Positions 53,694 through 64,000 of a stretch of 64,000 bases of DNA are shown piece by piece. The notes below the pieces were generated by a model. The model was not told the origin of the DNA, did no database searches, and was given only the letters and a program-made list of their open reading frames with translations. Positions within the stretch are counted from its first letter, which is position 1. Every line of letters starts with the position of its first letter. Source of the DNA: Flectonema sp. DT1601 (Eukaryota; Euglenozoa; Diplonemea; Diplonemida; Diplonemidae); the NCBI GenBank assembly GCA_964019425.1, contig OZ025793.1, positions 930,001-994,000 on the forward strand, written 5' to 3'. The translations under genes and the position numbers were made by a program.

Positions 53694-55388
53694 ATGAATA
53701 TTAGGAGCCAAACTTGGCGTAAGCCAGGTTTGTACAATATCGTTGGCCAGACAGGGATACTTGGGAAAATGAGTGGGACTAAGCCGAGCGCACAATTCCG
53801 AAACGTGGAAACTAACAACGAATTCTCTCGTGACAAAGTCACAAGAGTAGAAAAGATAAAACAACCACAATCATTTGCTATTGCGAAAAGGAGGGAAATG
53901 ATTCGAAACGCAAGAGACGTTTCAGCTGATTATTATAGAAAACGTAATTTAGATCTTTTGGAACAAAAAATTAAAATAAAACCAGTTCAAACAACTGACA
54001 TGAGAAGCGCAAAAAGGAACTTCTTACCTCATAGAAAAATAGATAAAGATTTCACACCTTCGAAAGTATCTGTGACTGGAGACACAGAAGAGCACCCTCT
54101 CAGACCTGTTACGTCTTTTTCGTCTCTTCGTAAGATATCATCGATTATGTTAGTTCAAGCCTTACAACACATATGGAAAGATCCAACACCAATCCAATCT
54201 CATGGATGGACTTCTCTCTTAGCTGAGCGCGACACCATACTACTGTCACCTCCTGGAAGCGGTAAATCGGGTGCCTATTTAGTACCGTGCATTGTCGAAG
54301 TCGCGTCTTTCAAGAAAAAAAATAACATCGTACCAGACGATCAGTCCGATAAAAAAACCAATAAATCAATTAAAGAAGGAATCACCTTGCGACCGAGGTC
54401 ATTAATTATAGTACCTACGGTAGAACTAGCCATTCAATTGTCGAGGATAGGCAGCTATTTATCTAATCCGTGTGGTGTTTTGACCGGGCAAATTGCATCC
54501 CCATCAGGCTGCGTACAGGAAGAAATTGATATACTGATTGCTACACCAGAGGCAATAAAAACTTTTAGTAAAAAGGGTTTGTTAGATTGGTCTGGTTTGC
54601 AGTCTGTTGTCGTTGACGAGGCGGATACATTTTTAGGAAATGATATTATGAGGGAATTGATTGAAACTATATTCATGCGAATAGGTCGGAAGACTCAAAG
54701 AGTTTTTTGTGCCAGCAGCTGGCGTAGTCAATCAGGTGAAGCAGCTCTTCAGCTCTTACAAGAACCTGTTTTGATACGTGTTGAAGAATCTGTTCAGCTA
54801 CAGCGCATACAACACAGCACACATGTAGTTGCACCAAAGAATGAAGCAGCATTCTTGGCTGAGATGTTTTGTGAAGGAGGTCTTCCGATTGATAAAAGAC
54901 AAAAATACATCATTTTCTGTAATGACGTAATGGAATCATGTCTTGTTTATGATTTATTACAATCTGTACTACCTTCTGATAAAGTTTTATTACTTCATGA
55001 TGACCTACTTCCTTATCAAAGAACCATGGCCATTGATCACATGTCTGATACTGACTGCAGGATATTAGTCTGCACTGACATAGTTTCGAGAGGTATTGAT
55101 TTCCCACAGGTTAATGTTGTTATCAATTTCGGGATTCCTTCAATACCAGAGACTCTGTATCAGCGAATCGGTCGAACAGCTCGCTTTGATAGATACGGAG
55201 CGGTCCACACTCTGGTGTCGTCATCAACACCTAAATATTTACTTCAAATGATACGATCATACATTAAAGACAGTGAGATAAGTGATGCTTTTTATAATCT
55301 TATTAGAGATGAACGTGAGAAGAGTACTTTCGTTAAACATCAAGAAATCAGAGCAGAACGTACCGCTGGTATTGACGATGTGTTTTAA
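53694..55388 (+). CDS. DEAD-box RNA helicase
   Basis: This 564-residue protein has no intron. Motifs in order are the Q motif PTPIQSHGW (~165), Walker A PPGSGKS (~186), PTVELAIQL (Ia), VVVDEADTFL (motif II, ~308), CASSW in place of the usual SAT (III), VLVCTDIVSRGIDFP (V) and QRIGRTARFDRYG (VI). The substitution of SAT by ASS and GSGKS for GSGKT are modest departures. The N-terminal 130 residues are basic and unlike other helicases. The first residues (MNIRSQTWRKPGLYNIVG) could be a mitochondrial presequence, though this is not decisive. An alternative start is the Met at 53769. It probably remodels RNA or RNP. The AG acceptor is at 53680. Confidence 0.88.
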   Translation: MNIRSQTWRKPGLYNIVGQTGILGKMSGTKPSAQFRNVETNNEFSRDKVTRVEKIKQPQSFAIAKRREMIRNARDVSADYYRKRNLDLLEQKIKIKPVQTTDMRSAKRNFLPHRKIDKDFTPSKVSVTGDTEEHPLRPVTSFSSLRKISSIMLVQALQHIWKDPTPIQSHGWTSLLAERDTILLSPPGSGKSGAYLVPCIVEVASFKKKNNIVPDDQSDKKTNKSIKEGITLRPRSLIIVPTVELAIQLSRIGSYLSNPCGVLTGQIASPSGCVQEEIDILIATPEAIKTFSKKGLLDWSGLQSVVVDEADTFLGNDIMRELIETIFMRIGRKTQRVFCASSWRSQSGEAALQLLQEPVLIRVEESVQLQRIQHSTHVVAPKNEAAFLAEMFCEGGLPIDKRQKYIIFCNDVMESCLVYDLLQSVLPSDKVLLLHDDLLPYQRTMAIDHMSDTDCRILVCTDIVSRGIDFPQVNVVINFGIPSIPETLYQRIGRTARFDRYGAVHTLVSSSTPKYLLQMIRSYIKDSEISDAFYNLIRDEREKSTFVKHQEIRAERTAGIDDVF

Positions 55389-55642
55389 TGACATCCTCCT
55401 TGAGATCGTATAACATAATTACCATACGGAGTTGTGTTGACTCTTTTTGTATCAACCGATTCTTTATTTTAGCTACGCTTATCAACGTGGTCATCACTTT
55501 GTGTTTTCGAATTATTAATAAGACCCTATTGTTATATATTTTGTTTATTACAGTCAACCGTCATGAGACATTCGTATTGAAGCGGTTCGTGTAGTTTAAA
55601 AACTTTTTAATCTATTCTTCAGGTACCTATCCACACAATAAA

Positions 55643-58600
55643 ATGGCTGTATCTGTAGAGCAAGATGCTCTATACGGTACGAAGGCCTTTTCTGATATAT
55701 TGTTGCCTGCTGATGCGGTCAACCCACAAACAGATGCTGAGCGGTCTTTAAAACAAGTTGTAAACAGACTAAAGGATGTTCACAGCGTCCTCAGCTCAGA
55801 GCTTATTGAACGTCGTAATGAGATAGAGAGACAGTCTGGAACAATTGAACAGCTTCGATCTGATATTGAAAATATTCACGTAGAAGCTGCAAACGCGAGG
55901 AATGTGGAGTTGGAAAAAGTAAGAAACGAGCTAAAGCTAAAGATAAAAAAACAAAGAGACCACTCAAAACAATTAACATCACAACTTGCTGCACATGATA
56001 AGACTATTCAGGATAAAGATAAATCACTTTGTGAGAAGGACGCTGTGATTGAAGAACGTCAACGTGCCATCGGTGAGAAGGATCTCCGCATCTCAGAACT
56101 GGTAACTGAAATGGAACAAATGACTCAACTTCTTGGGCTAACACGTGAGGAACGTGACAAGAAACACGCTGATGCTGGTGAACGTATGCAAGTAGTCGAC
56201 GCTTTGGAAGACAAACTCCGCCAGAAGGAAATCGCTCTCCGTCACAATGACGAAGAAACCGCCACCATCCGCGCTCGTGTTGATACCTTATTCACCCGCG
56301 GAAAAGACCTCGAGAAGACTAACAAGGAGATGGAAATCGCTATCGAGAAGACTCGTTACGATGCTGAACTCAGGGAACAAAAACTCAAAATGTCACTTTC
56401 TACTTCTCAATTAGAACTCGAAGAGATTAAGTTACAGAGTCAACAGTTCTCGACCGACTCTGAATTCACAGAAAAGACTGTTCAGGACCTTCTCGATGAT
56501 AACAAAGATAAGGACGAAATGATCTTCCGTACTACCGCAGTCGTTGTTGACCAACAGATCCGTGAACAGGAATGGCAGGACATGAATCGGTATGTATTGA
56601 AAGTATTGTCAATAGTACTCAAAGAGAGTTACTTTACTGTAGAAGATCTGGTTAGAAAATAATCCATTTCTGATCAAAACTTAACACAACAACAGCTTTA
56701 AGATGCATGAGCTGCAGAGTAAGCTCCGCGACCTGCGCTCAGTCGATGACGGATTGTTGTACGCAGTTACCAATTCCGCGAGAAAGGGAGGTCTGGAACC
56801 TTGGAGAGTCGCTGATCCAGAAAGCACATTGGTGGAATGCTTTCCAATGTGCAGTCCTACTATTGTCGGACAGCCAGTGACTATTGTCATCACTACCAGG
56901 AACCGAACTGGACAGCCAGTAAAGAGCGCATTCCCAACTGAGTTTGAGGTATGTGTTGCAGGTAAGGCCCTGGGAACTCCTGACATCTGTGCTGAGCTGA
57001 CGGCACCTACTGAAGGCACCTCGAAGTTGAAGAAACCAAAGCTCGACAAGGAGTCGAGTTCCTTTACTGTTCAACACTTCGCTACTTCACCAGGTTGGAA
57101 GGAAGTAAGCGTGAAGTTTAGAGGAGAGTCCTTAAGAGGAGGATACTTCGTCTACCACAGCAGTGAGGAGGCTCACAGAGCAGTTGAAGTAGTGCCAAGA
57201 TCTCTTCTCACTGATGGTGAAGCTTCTAATTTAGAATCGAGGTGTAAGTTGTTAACAGAAGATCAACCATACAGTGAAAAGGTTATTACTTTATCTTGTA
57301 ATCCTGTTCATGCAAAGCCTGGTGAAGAAGTTCAGGTTTTCGCAGTCGTCAGAGACTCGAAAACATATCGACCATACTTGGGATCTGAAGATCTGTCTTC
57401 TGAGATTGTACTCTCTCCATTCTTTGGAGGAGACGTTATAAAACCTGAATGGCTTCAGGCTGTTGATACTCATCACCGACTTGGTGTTACTCAGGTGTAT
57501 CAGTGTACCCTTAAGCTTCCTCAGGATGATACTCTTAAGTTTACAGGTTTGTGTTATTTATATTAAAATTATCCGATTTGTTACATAAACAACAACCAAC
57601 CCAAAACAGGTGTAATTGGAACCTTAGGCACACAGACCACATCCACACTCTGTTGGATGGCACCACCTTCTGATAAGGGACGTGTTGATTACCATAAGAC
57701 ATTAATTTCATGTTACCCTGATCCATGTACACCTGGTGAAGTTGTAACTTGCAACATCAACACCAGAGGTAGTGAGTATGAACCAGCTCTTATTGAAGAT
57801 GGTCAGGACGTATTGTTTGAAGTGAGAGGTTTGTACCAATCTTGTTTTTAATAAATTATTTTATTATTTCAATCACTAAGACCAACTAAACTAAAACTAC
57901 TTCAGGTATCAATGGTGTATCTCGTATCACTCCAGTTGAAAAGATAACTGACTACACTTGGAGAACTACTTTTATTGCTCAGAGGCGTGGAAGAAGTGGA
58001 TTAAACATCGACTACTCTGGACAACCACTTGGTCAATGTACTGTTGAGGTTCAGGGTTCTAATTCATATGTTCCAGCTAACTGTGATATTCAATTGAATC
58101 CTTGCATTAATGCTAAACCTGGTCAGAGAGTTTACGTTACCATCAGAACAAAGGATGTCAACCATCACTTAGCTAACGGACCTCCAAGTCAGGCCTTCAA
58201 CATTACTCCAACAGGAGCAGTTGTTCAAAGTGGTAGTCATAAGATTCACGCTCTAGCAAGAAGCGCTGTTGACGGTGCCTACACAACTCACTTTACAGTT
58301 GCTGACGACGCCGAGATTGGATCTGTTGCCGGTATTGACGTTGCTCTTGAAGGTGCTTTCATCTCAAAAACAGTTCAGGTTACCTCTGATGAGGGTATGT
58401 CTTTATTATTTTACTTGTTGGAAGAGTATTATATTTTTAGATAGGAAATAAACACAACAACAACAGGCACTCACGACAGCTCAACAATCTACTACGACCC
58501 ACCTATTCAATCATCGTTTACACACGACCCAGTTAGAGCAGAAGAAGCAGCATTTATTGTTGTTTGTTCAAAGGATGAACCACAGGTAGTAGGAGGGTAC

Positions 58601-59842
58601 AATGTTATGTACGTTGGACAACCAGTAGAACAGAAGTGGTGTTCAGGTGTTTGGATGATCAGAGTTCAGATTGGATCAAGACAGGGATTCTCAAGTGTGA
58701 CTGTAGAAGCTGATGGCCAGACTTTATCACTATCAGTCACAGTTGATACGATGCCAGTAAAGACACTCGAGTTAGAGATTGAACGTCTTCGTGATATTGA
58801 AATGAAGTTCCGCGAATCGTGGGATGGAAAATGGCGCGGATCAGTTGCCGGCTCTCAACGCGGATCCCGTTCCGGTTCCGTTGTTAGATCTCGTTCAGGT
58901 TCTCTCAAAGCTACTAAAGAAACTACCGTCACACCTCGTAAGGAAACAGCATCACCAGTAAGAAAGGTAGCATTCCCAAAGATTGGTGTTGAACTGATCG
59001 ATCACTTTTCATCATTTGGTGAGGAGGATATCAGCGGAGCAAAGGTAGTCGAAGTTCGTTTCAAGGAAGCCGCTGACAATGCCGGTCTGCAAGCTCACGA
59101 CATTATTACTCAGATTGGTATCACTGGAAGTGATGATGTTTTTATGGTATTTTGTTTATCTGTTTAATTATTTTCAGAATGTCACTAGACAGGCCCCTCT
59201 TATCAAAAATACCAAACAGATCTCTTGCAAGGATGACTTCCGTACGTTCTTGAAATCACTCGGAACGAAGGCACCATTTCCAAATATAGAAGTCACGGTA
59301 CGTAGCAATTACTTCTTTAGAATGGAGGCTTGCTTTTAATATCAACACGCAGGTTGTTGGTGCCTCTGTGAGCAAACATTTCTTCCTAACAAAAAAAAAA
59401 CAAAAAAACAAAATAGGTTCGCCGACTTGACGAGAGCGGCACCAGCAACGATATGACTATTGTGGTTGTACCAGGTGTCAGTGAGAAGGAGGTTAAGGGA
59501 AAGGTTTGTTTAATTAAATTACTATTCTTAACAGAGTGAGGTATTCCATCATGAAGGGAGAAAATAAAAAATAAATAAATAAAAAAACAGCGTTCCCGTA
59601 AGACATCACCAAGACGTAGCAGCAGAGGAAGTACTCGTAAGAAGTCCACAAAGAAAAGCACCAAGAAGAAGAGTACCAAAAAGAAGAGTACCCGCAAGAA
59701 GAAGTCTACCAGAAAGAGAACCAGCAAGAAGAGTAAGACCAGCAAGAAGGGAACTAAGAAGTCAAAGAAGAAGAGAGGTGTCATGAGCAAGTCACAATTC
59801 CAGGCAGCGAGAGCAGACCACGGAACTATGGGTAGACTTTAG
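55643..59842 (+). CDS. Coiled-coil / filamin-type Ig / PDZ-like protein with basic tail
   Basis: Eight exons: 55643-56589, 56696-57546, 57610-57828, 57906-58394, 58467-59146, 59178-59297, 59417-59503 and 59591-59842. All joins keep frame, giving 1214 residues. Residues ~30-320 are coiled coil. About 340-930 hold beta-rich filamin/ABP280-like Ig repeats (ITPVEKITDYTWRTTFIAQRRG, INAKPGQRVYVTIRTKD). After a short helix and a Ser/Arg linker (959-985) comes a PDZ-like domain (~1006-1125: GVELIDHFSSF, AGLQAHDIITQIG). A tail of Lys-Lys-Ser-Thr repeats (~1131-1200) follows. The set suggests a cytoskeletal cross-linker. The tail may bind tubulin or acidic partners. No single exon reveals this design. 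The AG acceptor is at 55622. Confidence 0.88.
59147..59177 (+). other. 31-base cis-intron
   Basis: GTATTT...ATTTTCAG, 31 bases, with an in-frame stop if retained. Removing it continues the PDZ-like domain from DDVFM to NVTRQAPLI. It is far shorter than the other introns in the window (55-119 bases), and its acceptor is of the T-rich kind. Confidence 0.7.
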
Positions 59843-61307
59843 CTTTTATAATTTAATTTAATTTTTTTTTTTTTTTTTTTTCCTTTTCCCCCAGTGCGAA
59901 TATAAAATCCAGAGCCAAGACCCAAAAAACCCTTCCACACACCTCCCCCAAAAGCTACCTTTTGTCACTGTTAACCATTTCCAAGTATTGATTTATTGTT
60001 TTAATTTGGTTATGGTGCCAGGTTTCCAGTAAAACTTTTTATATTCAAATGTGACTCAATCTTTTGCAAAACATATTTAAAATATATCACATTCGTTGTA
60101 TTGGAGTTTTTCTTCTTGTGAAGTATGCTTCGGTACCTGCTGCAGCATTTTTGAATCATGCAGCGAAAAAAATGAAGGTCCTCAGCTGGGTTTATGTGTG
60201 GGTGCAGTCTCGGCTCTGTCTGTGTCAGAGCAAGTTGTTTTTGTAACCCAAGTATACAATGAAATGAATTTCAATTTCAACTTTATTTTTTATTTTTATT
60301 TTTTTTTTTAAGCTTGTGCGAGGTTATTTTTTCAAACAAAAAATTGAAAAAAAAAAAAAAAAAAATAGTACTGTGAAACCTAAAAAAAAACTGGAAAACA
60401 GAACAGAAAACAAAATAAAATTTAAAAAAAAAAAAATGTGCTAAAAATAAGGCAAATACTACGAATAATTACGAGAAGGAAAAATAAAAGAAAAAAATAA
60501 ATAAATAAGAGGTACTAAGTGTTTTTGCATGTCCGAACGACCCCTCAAATTTTATTTCCCAGATTATCTTTTTTTTTTTTTTTTTCATTTTTTTTAAGTT
60601 CTTTCGATCTGATTGCCAACAATCCTCGACATATTGTAATGTACGCTTTCTTTTATTTTCATTTTTTATTTTTTTTTATTTTTTTTCCTATCTTCTCTCC
60701 CTAATGTCATCCTGATCTGGGTGAACACAGAGTGCTGGTACAGACGAAAACTAAGTTGCTTTCTGCTTCTTTAAACAAATGGCTTGTGCTTGCATTTTCA
60801 TGTTCCTTTTATTCTTACACTACGCTGTGCAAAGCTTGTTTTTTTTTTTTTTTTTTTTCTTCAGCTAAACATAACTTCAGTTAGGAATTCTAATGAAGTA
60901 AAAAAGAAGGAAACCAACAAAAAAAAAAAAAAAAAAAAAACCTTTCTTTTTTTTTTGAAAAAAAAAAAGAAAAAAATATAGTTTGTATCGACATAATATG
61001 TTCTTATGTTTGCATTGTGGAAATGGAATTTTTTTTCGTTGAGCCTGATCGGATTTACTTCCCACTCCCCTCTTTTCTTTATTTTCCTTTTTACTGCTTC
61101 CCTTAGCAACCCTCTCCGCGCAAAGGAAGAAGAGAACACACCAGAAGGGGAAAAAAAAAAAAAAAAAAAAAAAAAGGGGATTAATAACTTCTTGCTTGCA
61201 AGGAAACCATTTCACTTCTTCTGACTTTTTTCTAACATCATTTTAACAGGTTGCGACCGTGTTGGATGGCAATGGTAAAGTTCTGTGTTTAAAAACAGGT
61301 TGACGAT
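59843..61307. other. Gene-poor interval with homopolymers
   Basis: It contains the 3' UTR of the filamin-PDZ gene and many A/T runs (for example T20 near 60840 and A20 near 60920). No coding gene is supported. Confidence 0.55.
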
Positions 61308-61789
61308 GATTAGTTCCTTCCTCCACTCTCCGCTCTCTCTTTAATATGATGATATTAATGGCATTATCAATCACGTGTTAGACTTCTGAGCATTCTATGC
61401 GATGCGAATAATTCTTATCTGCCTGCTGATTCCCTTTTGTAACTGTTCCCTTGTGTTGGATGGTGTTGTGTTTTGTTAGAGAGCACTTGAACTCCCTCTC
61501 TCTCTCTCTCTCTCGTTCTCTCTCTTTCTCTCATCTGTTTGAACTAAATGATGCACAACCATATTATTGTGAATACAATGAACATAAAACAACAATTAGA
61601 ATAGGTCGAGGCTGATTAGTTCCTTCCTCCGCTCTCTCTTTAATATGATGATATTAATGGCATTATCAATCACGTGTTAGACTTCTGAGCATTCTATGCG
61701 ATGCGAATAATTCTTATCTGCCTGCTGATTCCCTTTGTGACTGTTCCCTTATGTTGGATGGTGTTGTATTTTGTTAGAGAGCACTTGAA

Positions 61790-61831
<42 letters not shown>

Positions 61832-62402
61832 CTCTCTCTTTCTCTCATCTGTTTGAACTAAATGATGCACAACCATATTATTGTGAATACAATGAACATA
61901 AAACAACAATTAGAATAGGTCGAGGCTGATTAGTTCCTTCCTCCACTCTCTCTTTAATATGATGATATTAATGGCATTATCAATCACGTGTTAGACTTCT
62001 GAGCATTCTATGCGATGCGAATAATTCTTATCTGCCTGCTGATTCCCTTTTGTAACTGTTCCCTTGTGTTGGATGGTGTTGTGTTTTGTTAGAGAGCACT
62101 TGAACTCCCTCTCTCTCTCTCTCTCTCGTTCTCTCTCTTTCTCTCATCTGTTTGAACTAAATGATGCACAACCATATTATTGTGAATACAATGAACATAA
62201 AACAACAATTAGAATAGGTCGAGGCTGATTAGTTCCTTCCTCCGCTCTCTCTTTAATATGATGATATTAATGGCATTATCAATCACGTGTTAGACTTCTG
62301 AGCATTCTATGCGATGCGAATAATTCTTATCTGCCTGCTGATTCCCTTTGTGACTGTTCCCTTATGTTGGATGGTGTTGTATTTTGTTAGAGAGCACTTG
62401 AA

Positions 62403-62444
<42 letters not shown>

Positions 62445-63014
62445 CTCTCTCTTTCTCTCATCTGTTTGAACTAAATGATGCACAACCATATTATTGTGAA
62501 TACAATGAACATAAAACAACAATTAGAATAGGTCGAGGCTGATTAGTTCCTTCCTCCACTCTCTCTTTAATATGATGATATTAATGGCATTATCAATCAC
62601 GTGTTAGACTTCTGAGCATTCTATGCGATGCGAATAATTCTTATCTGCCTGCTGATTCCCTTTTGTAACTGTTCCCTTATGTTGGATGGTGTTGTGTTTT
62701 GTTAGAGAGCACTTGAACTCCCTCTCTCTCTCGTTCTCTCTCTTTCTCTCATCTGTTTGAACTAAATGATGCACAACCATATTATTGTGAATACAATGAA
62801 CATAAAACAACAATTAGAATAGGTCGAGGTTGATTAGTTCCTTCCTCCACTCTCCACTCTCTCTTTAATATGATGATATTAATGGCATTATCAATCACGT
62901 GTTAGACTTCTGAGCATTCTATGCGATGCGAATAATTCTTATCTGCCTGCTGATTCCCTTTGTGACTGTTCCCTTATGTTGGATGGTGTTGTATTTTGTT
63001 AGAGAGCACTTGAA

Positions 63015-63076
<62 letters not shown>

Positions 63077-63617
63077 CTCTCTCTTTCTCTCATCTGTTTG
63101 AACTAAATGATGCACAACCATATTATTGTGAATACAATGAACATAAAACAACAATTAGAATAGGTCGAGGCTGATTAGTTCCTTCCTCCGCTCTCTCTTT
63201 AATATGATGATATTAATGGCATTATCAATCACGTGTTAGACTTCTGAGCATTCTATGCGATGCGAATAATTCTTATCTGCCTGCTGATTCCCTTTGTGAC
63301 TGTTCCCTTATGTTGGATGGTGTTGTATTTTGTTAGAGAGCACTTGAACTCCCTCTCTCTCTCGTTCTCTCTCTTTCTCTCATCTGTTTGAACTAAATGA
63401 TGCACAACCATATTATTGTGAATACAATGAACATAAAACAACAATTAGAATAGGTCGAGGTTGATTAGTTCATTCCTCCACTCTCCACTCTCTCTTTAAT
63501 ATGATGATATTAATGGCATTATCAATCACGTGTTAGACTTCTGAGCATTCTATGCGATGCGAATAATTCTTATCTGCCTGCTGATTCCCTTCTGTGACTG
63601 TTCCCTTGTGTTGGAGG
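61308..63617 (+). repeat. Tandem array of ~300-base units with internal (CT)n
   Basis: Unit starts (GATTAGTTCCTTCC) are at 61308, 61614, 61928, 62227, 62541, 62832, 63173 and 63463. That is seven full units of 290-341 bases and a partial eighth. Length differences come mostly from the (CT)n run, which is longest (~35 dinucleotides) in the sixth unit. Two sequence types alternate: type A has TTTTGTAACTG and GTTGTGTTTT, type B has TTTGTGACTG and GTTGTATTTT. Short frames here are Ser/Leu or Glu/Arg repeats and are not genes. Confidence 0.95.
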
Positions 63618-63795
63618 TAATGAAAAACAATCAACAATTAGAGTAGATCTTTCTTACACTTTCCACTGCAGTGATGAGGAAGTTCTCTTTGTATTATTAT
63701 TATTGTAACTTTTGAAGTATTGTAGTTTTTATACTCATCAGGAGGTTCAGTGACTACTATTTTCTGCAGGAGGTTGCTTCAGAAGAATAAAACAA
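63618..63795. promoter_or_regulatory. Candidate leader acceptor region of the last gene
   Basis: TTTTCTGCAG ends at 63769 and GCTTCAG at 63782, 27 and 14 bases before the ATG. The upstream sequence is pyrimidine-rich, as at other starts in this window. Confidence 0.45.
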
Positions 63796-64000
63796 ATGAA
63801 GTTATTATCACTGTTAGTATTATTTACGGCCGTTGGAAAAGTGTCATCTGAAGCCACCTGTTCTTCGATAGCACTTCAGAGATGTGAAGATGCTTTTAAT
63901 GTAACGACATGTGTGAAGTCGTACGTACCAATGTTACAAGATAAGGGATACGGACAAGCGTGTTTATGGTATACCGCATTTCCACCAGCGGAGTGTGTAG
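63796..64000 (+). CDS. Secreted or surface protein, N-terminal part (3' partial)
   Basis: The frame runs off the window end. The first 68 residues begin with a strong signal peptide (MKLLSLLVLFTAVGKVSSEA), followed by a Cys-containing segment (SSIALQRCEDAFNVTTCVKS). It is not recognisable as any family yet. It lies directly after the 300-base repeat array. With the surface proteins at 1 and 15652 it is a third secretory-pathway product in the window. Confidence 0.65.
   Translation, partial: MKLLSLLVLFTAVGKVSSEATCSSIALQRCEDAFNVTTCVKSYVPMLQDKGYGQACLWYTAFPPAECV

Noticed and set aside
14523-59590. Metamonad origin suggested by A-rich intron ends
   Set aside because: PET191/COA5 implies cytochrome oxidase, and the 18S piece, the one-strand gene order and the fused capping enzyme point to Euglenozoa.
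61308-63617. CRISPR-like array
   Set aside because: Units of about 300 bases repeat in full, with no short constant repeat separating unique spacers, and this is a eukaryotic genome with cis-introns.

Overview
This is nuclear DNA of a eukaryotic microbe. The best fit is a euglenozoan, and within that group a diplonemid-like organism. Four independent lines support this. (1) Every protein gene I can support lies on the + strand across 64 kb, often only 230-350 bases apart, as in the directional gene clusters of Euglenozoa. (2) Most start codons sit 10-70 bases after a pyrimidine-rich (T/C)AG acceptor that has no visible upstream exon, as expected for spliced-leader addition. Internal introns end differently, in an A-rich run plus CAG. 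(3) A displaced piece of 18S rRNA (about 10945-11090) carries GGTTGATTCCG where most eukaryotes have GGTTAATTCCG. (4) The mRNA capping enzyme is a guanylyltransferase fused to the cap N7-methyltransferase, the arrangement known in kinetoplastids. A PET191/COA5 gene implies a mitochondrion with cytochrome oxidase. Genus and species cannot be read from the window.

Layout. 1-3891: the C-terminal part of a large Cys-rich PAN/apple-type surface protein with a Pro-Thr stalk and one membrane span. 3892-8646: gene-poor DNA with a relic that parallels the 15.6 kb locus, a possible RhoGAP pseudogene and TAAA-tailed short retroposons. 8647-10767: purine permease with ankyrin repeats. About 10945-11090: 18S fragment. 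12246-15052: coiled-coil/PH protein. 15652-16812: second Pro-Thr-stalk surface protein. 17074-17417: small acidic-Trp protein. 18165-18736: PET191/COA5. 18959-20281: cap 2'-O-methyltransferase. 20578-23343: transportin-3/importin-13-like karyopherin. 24265-24336: tRNA-Cys (minus). 24601-25551: KH-KH-PLD nuclease. 25896-29036: bifunctional capping enzyme. 29271-34437: GCN2 kinase. 34603-34684: tRNA-Leu (minus). 34870-35225: LINE remnant (minus). 35473-37429: N-myristoylation-signal class V aminotransferase. 40454-41867: DNA transposon with terminal inverted repeats of about 190 bp. 42372-43800: coiled-coil protein. 44649-44978: small dually acylated protein. 44979-50397: gene-poor DNA with C-rich-punctuated tandem repeats. 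50398-50864: cold-shock/Arg-rich RNA-binding protein. 51180-51714: four-exon 104-residue membrane protein. 53694-55388: DEAD-box helicase. 55643-59842: coiled-coil/filamin/PDZ cytoskeletal protein in eight exons. 61308-63617: array of units of about 300 bp with (CT)n. 63796-64000: start of a secreted or surface protein.

Together the middle of the window (18-34 kb) is rich in RNA and translation functions: cap 2'-O-methylation, cap synthesis, a KH-linked nuclease, nuclear import and the eIF2alpha kinase. The flanks hold surface proteins, scaffold proteins and repeats. I reconstructed 24 short introns (31-119 bases) by reading frame and splice signals. They join fragments that individually look like separate or meaningless short ORFs.
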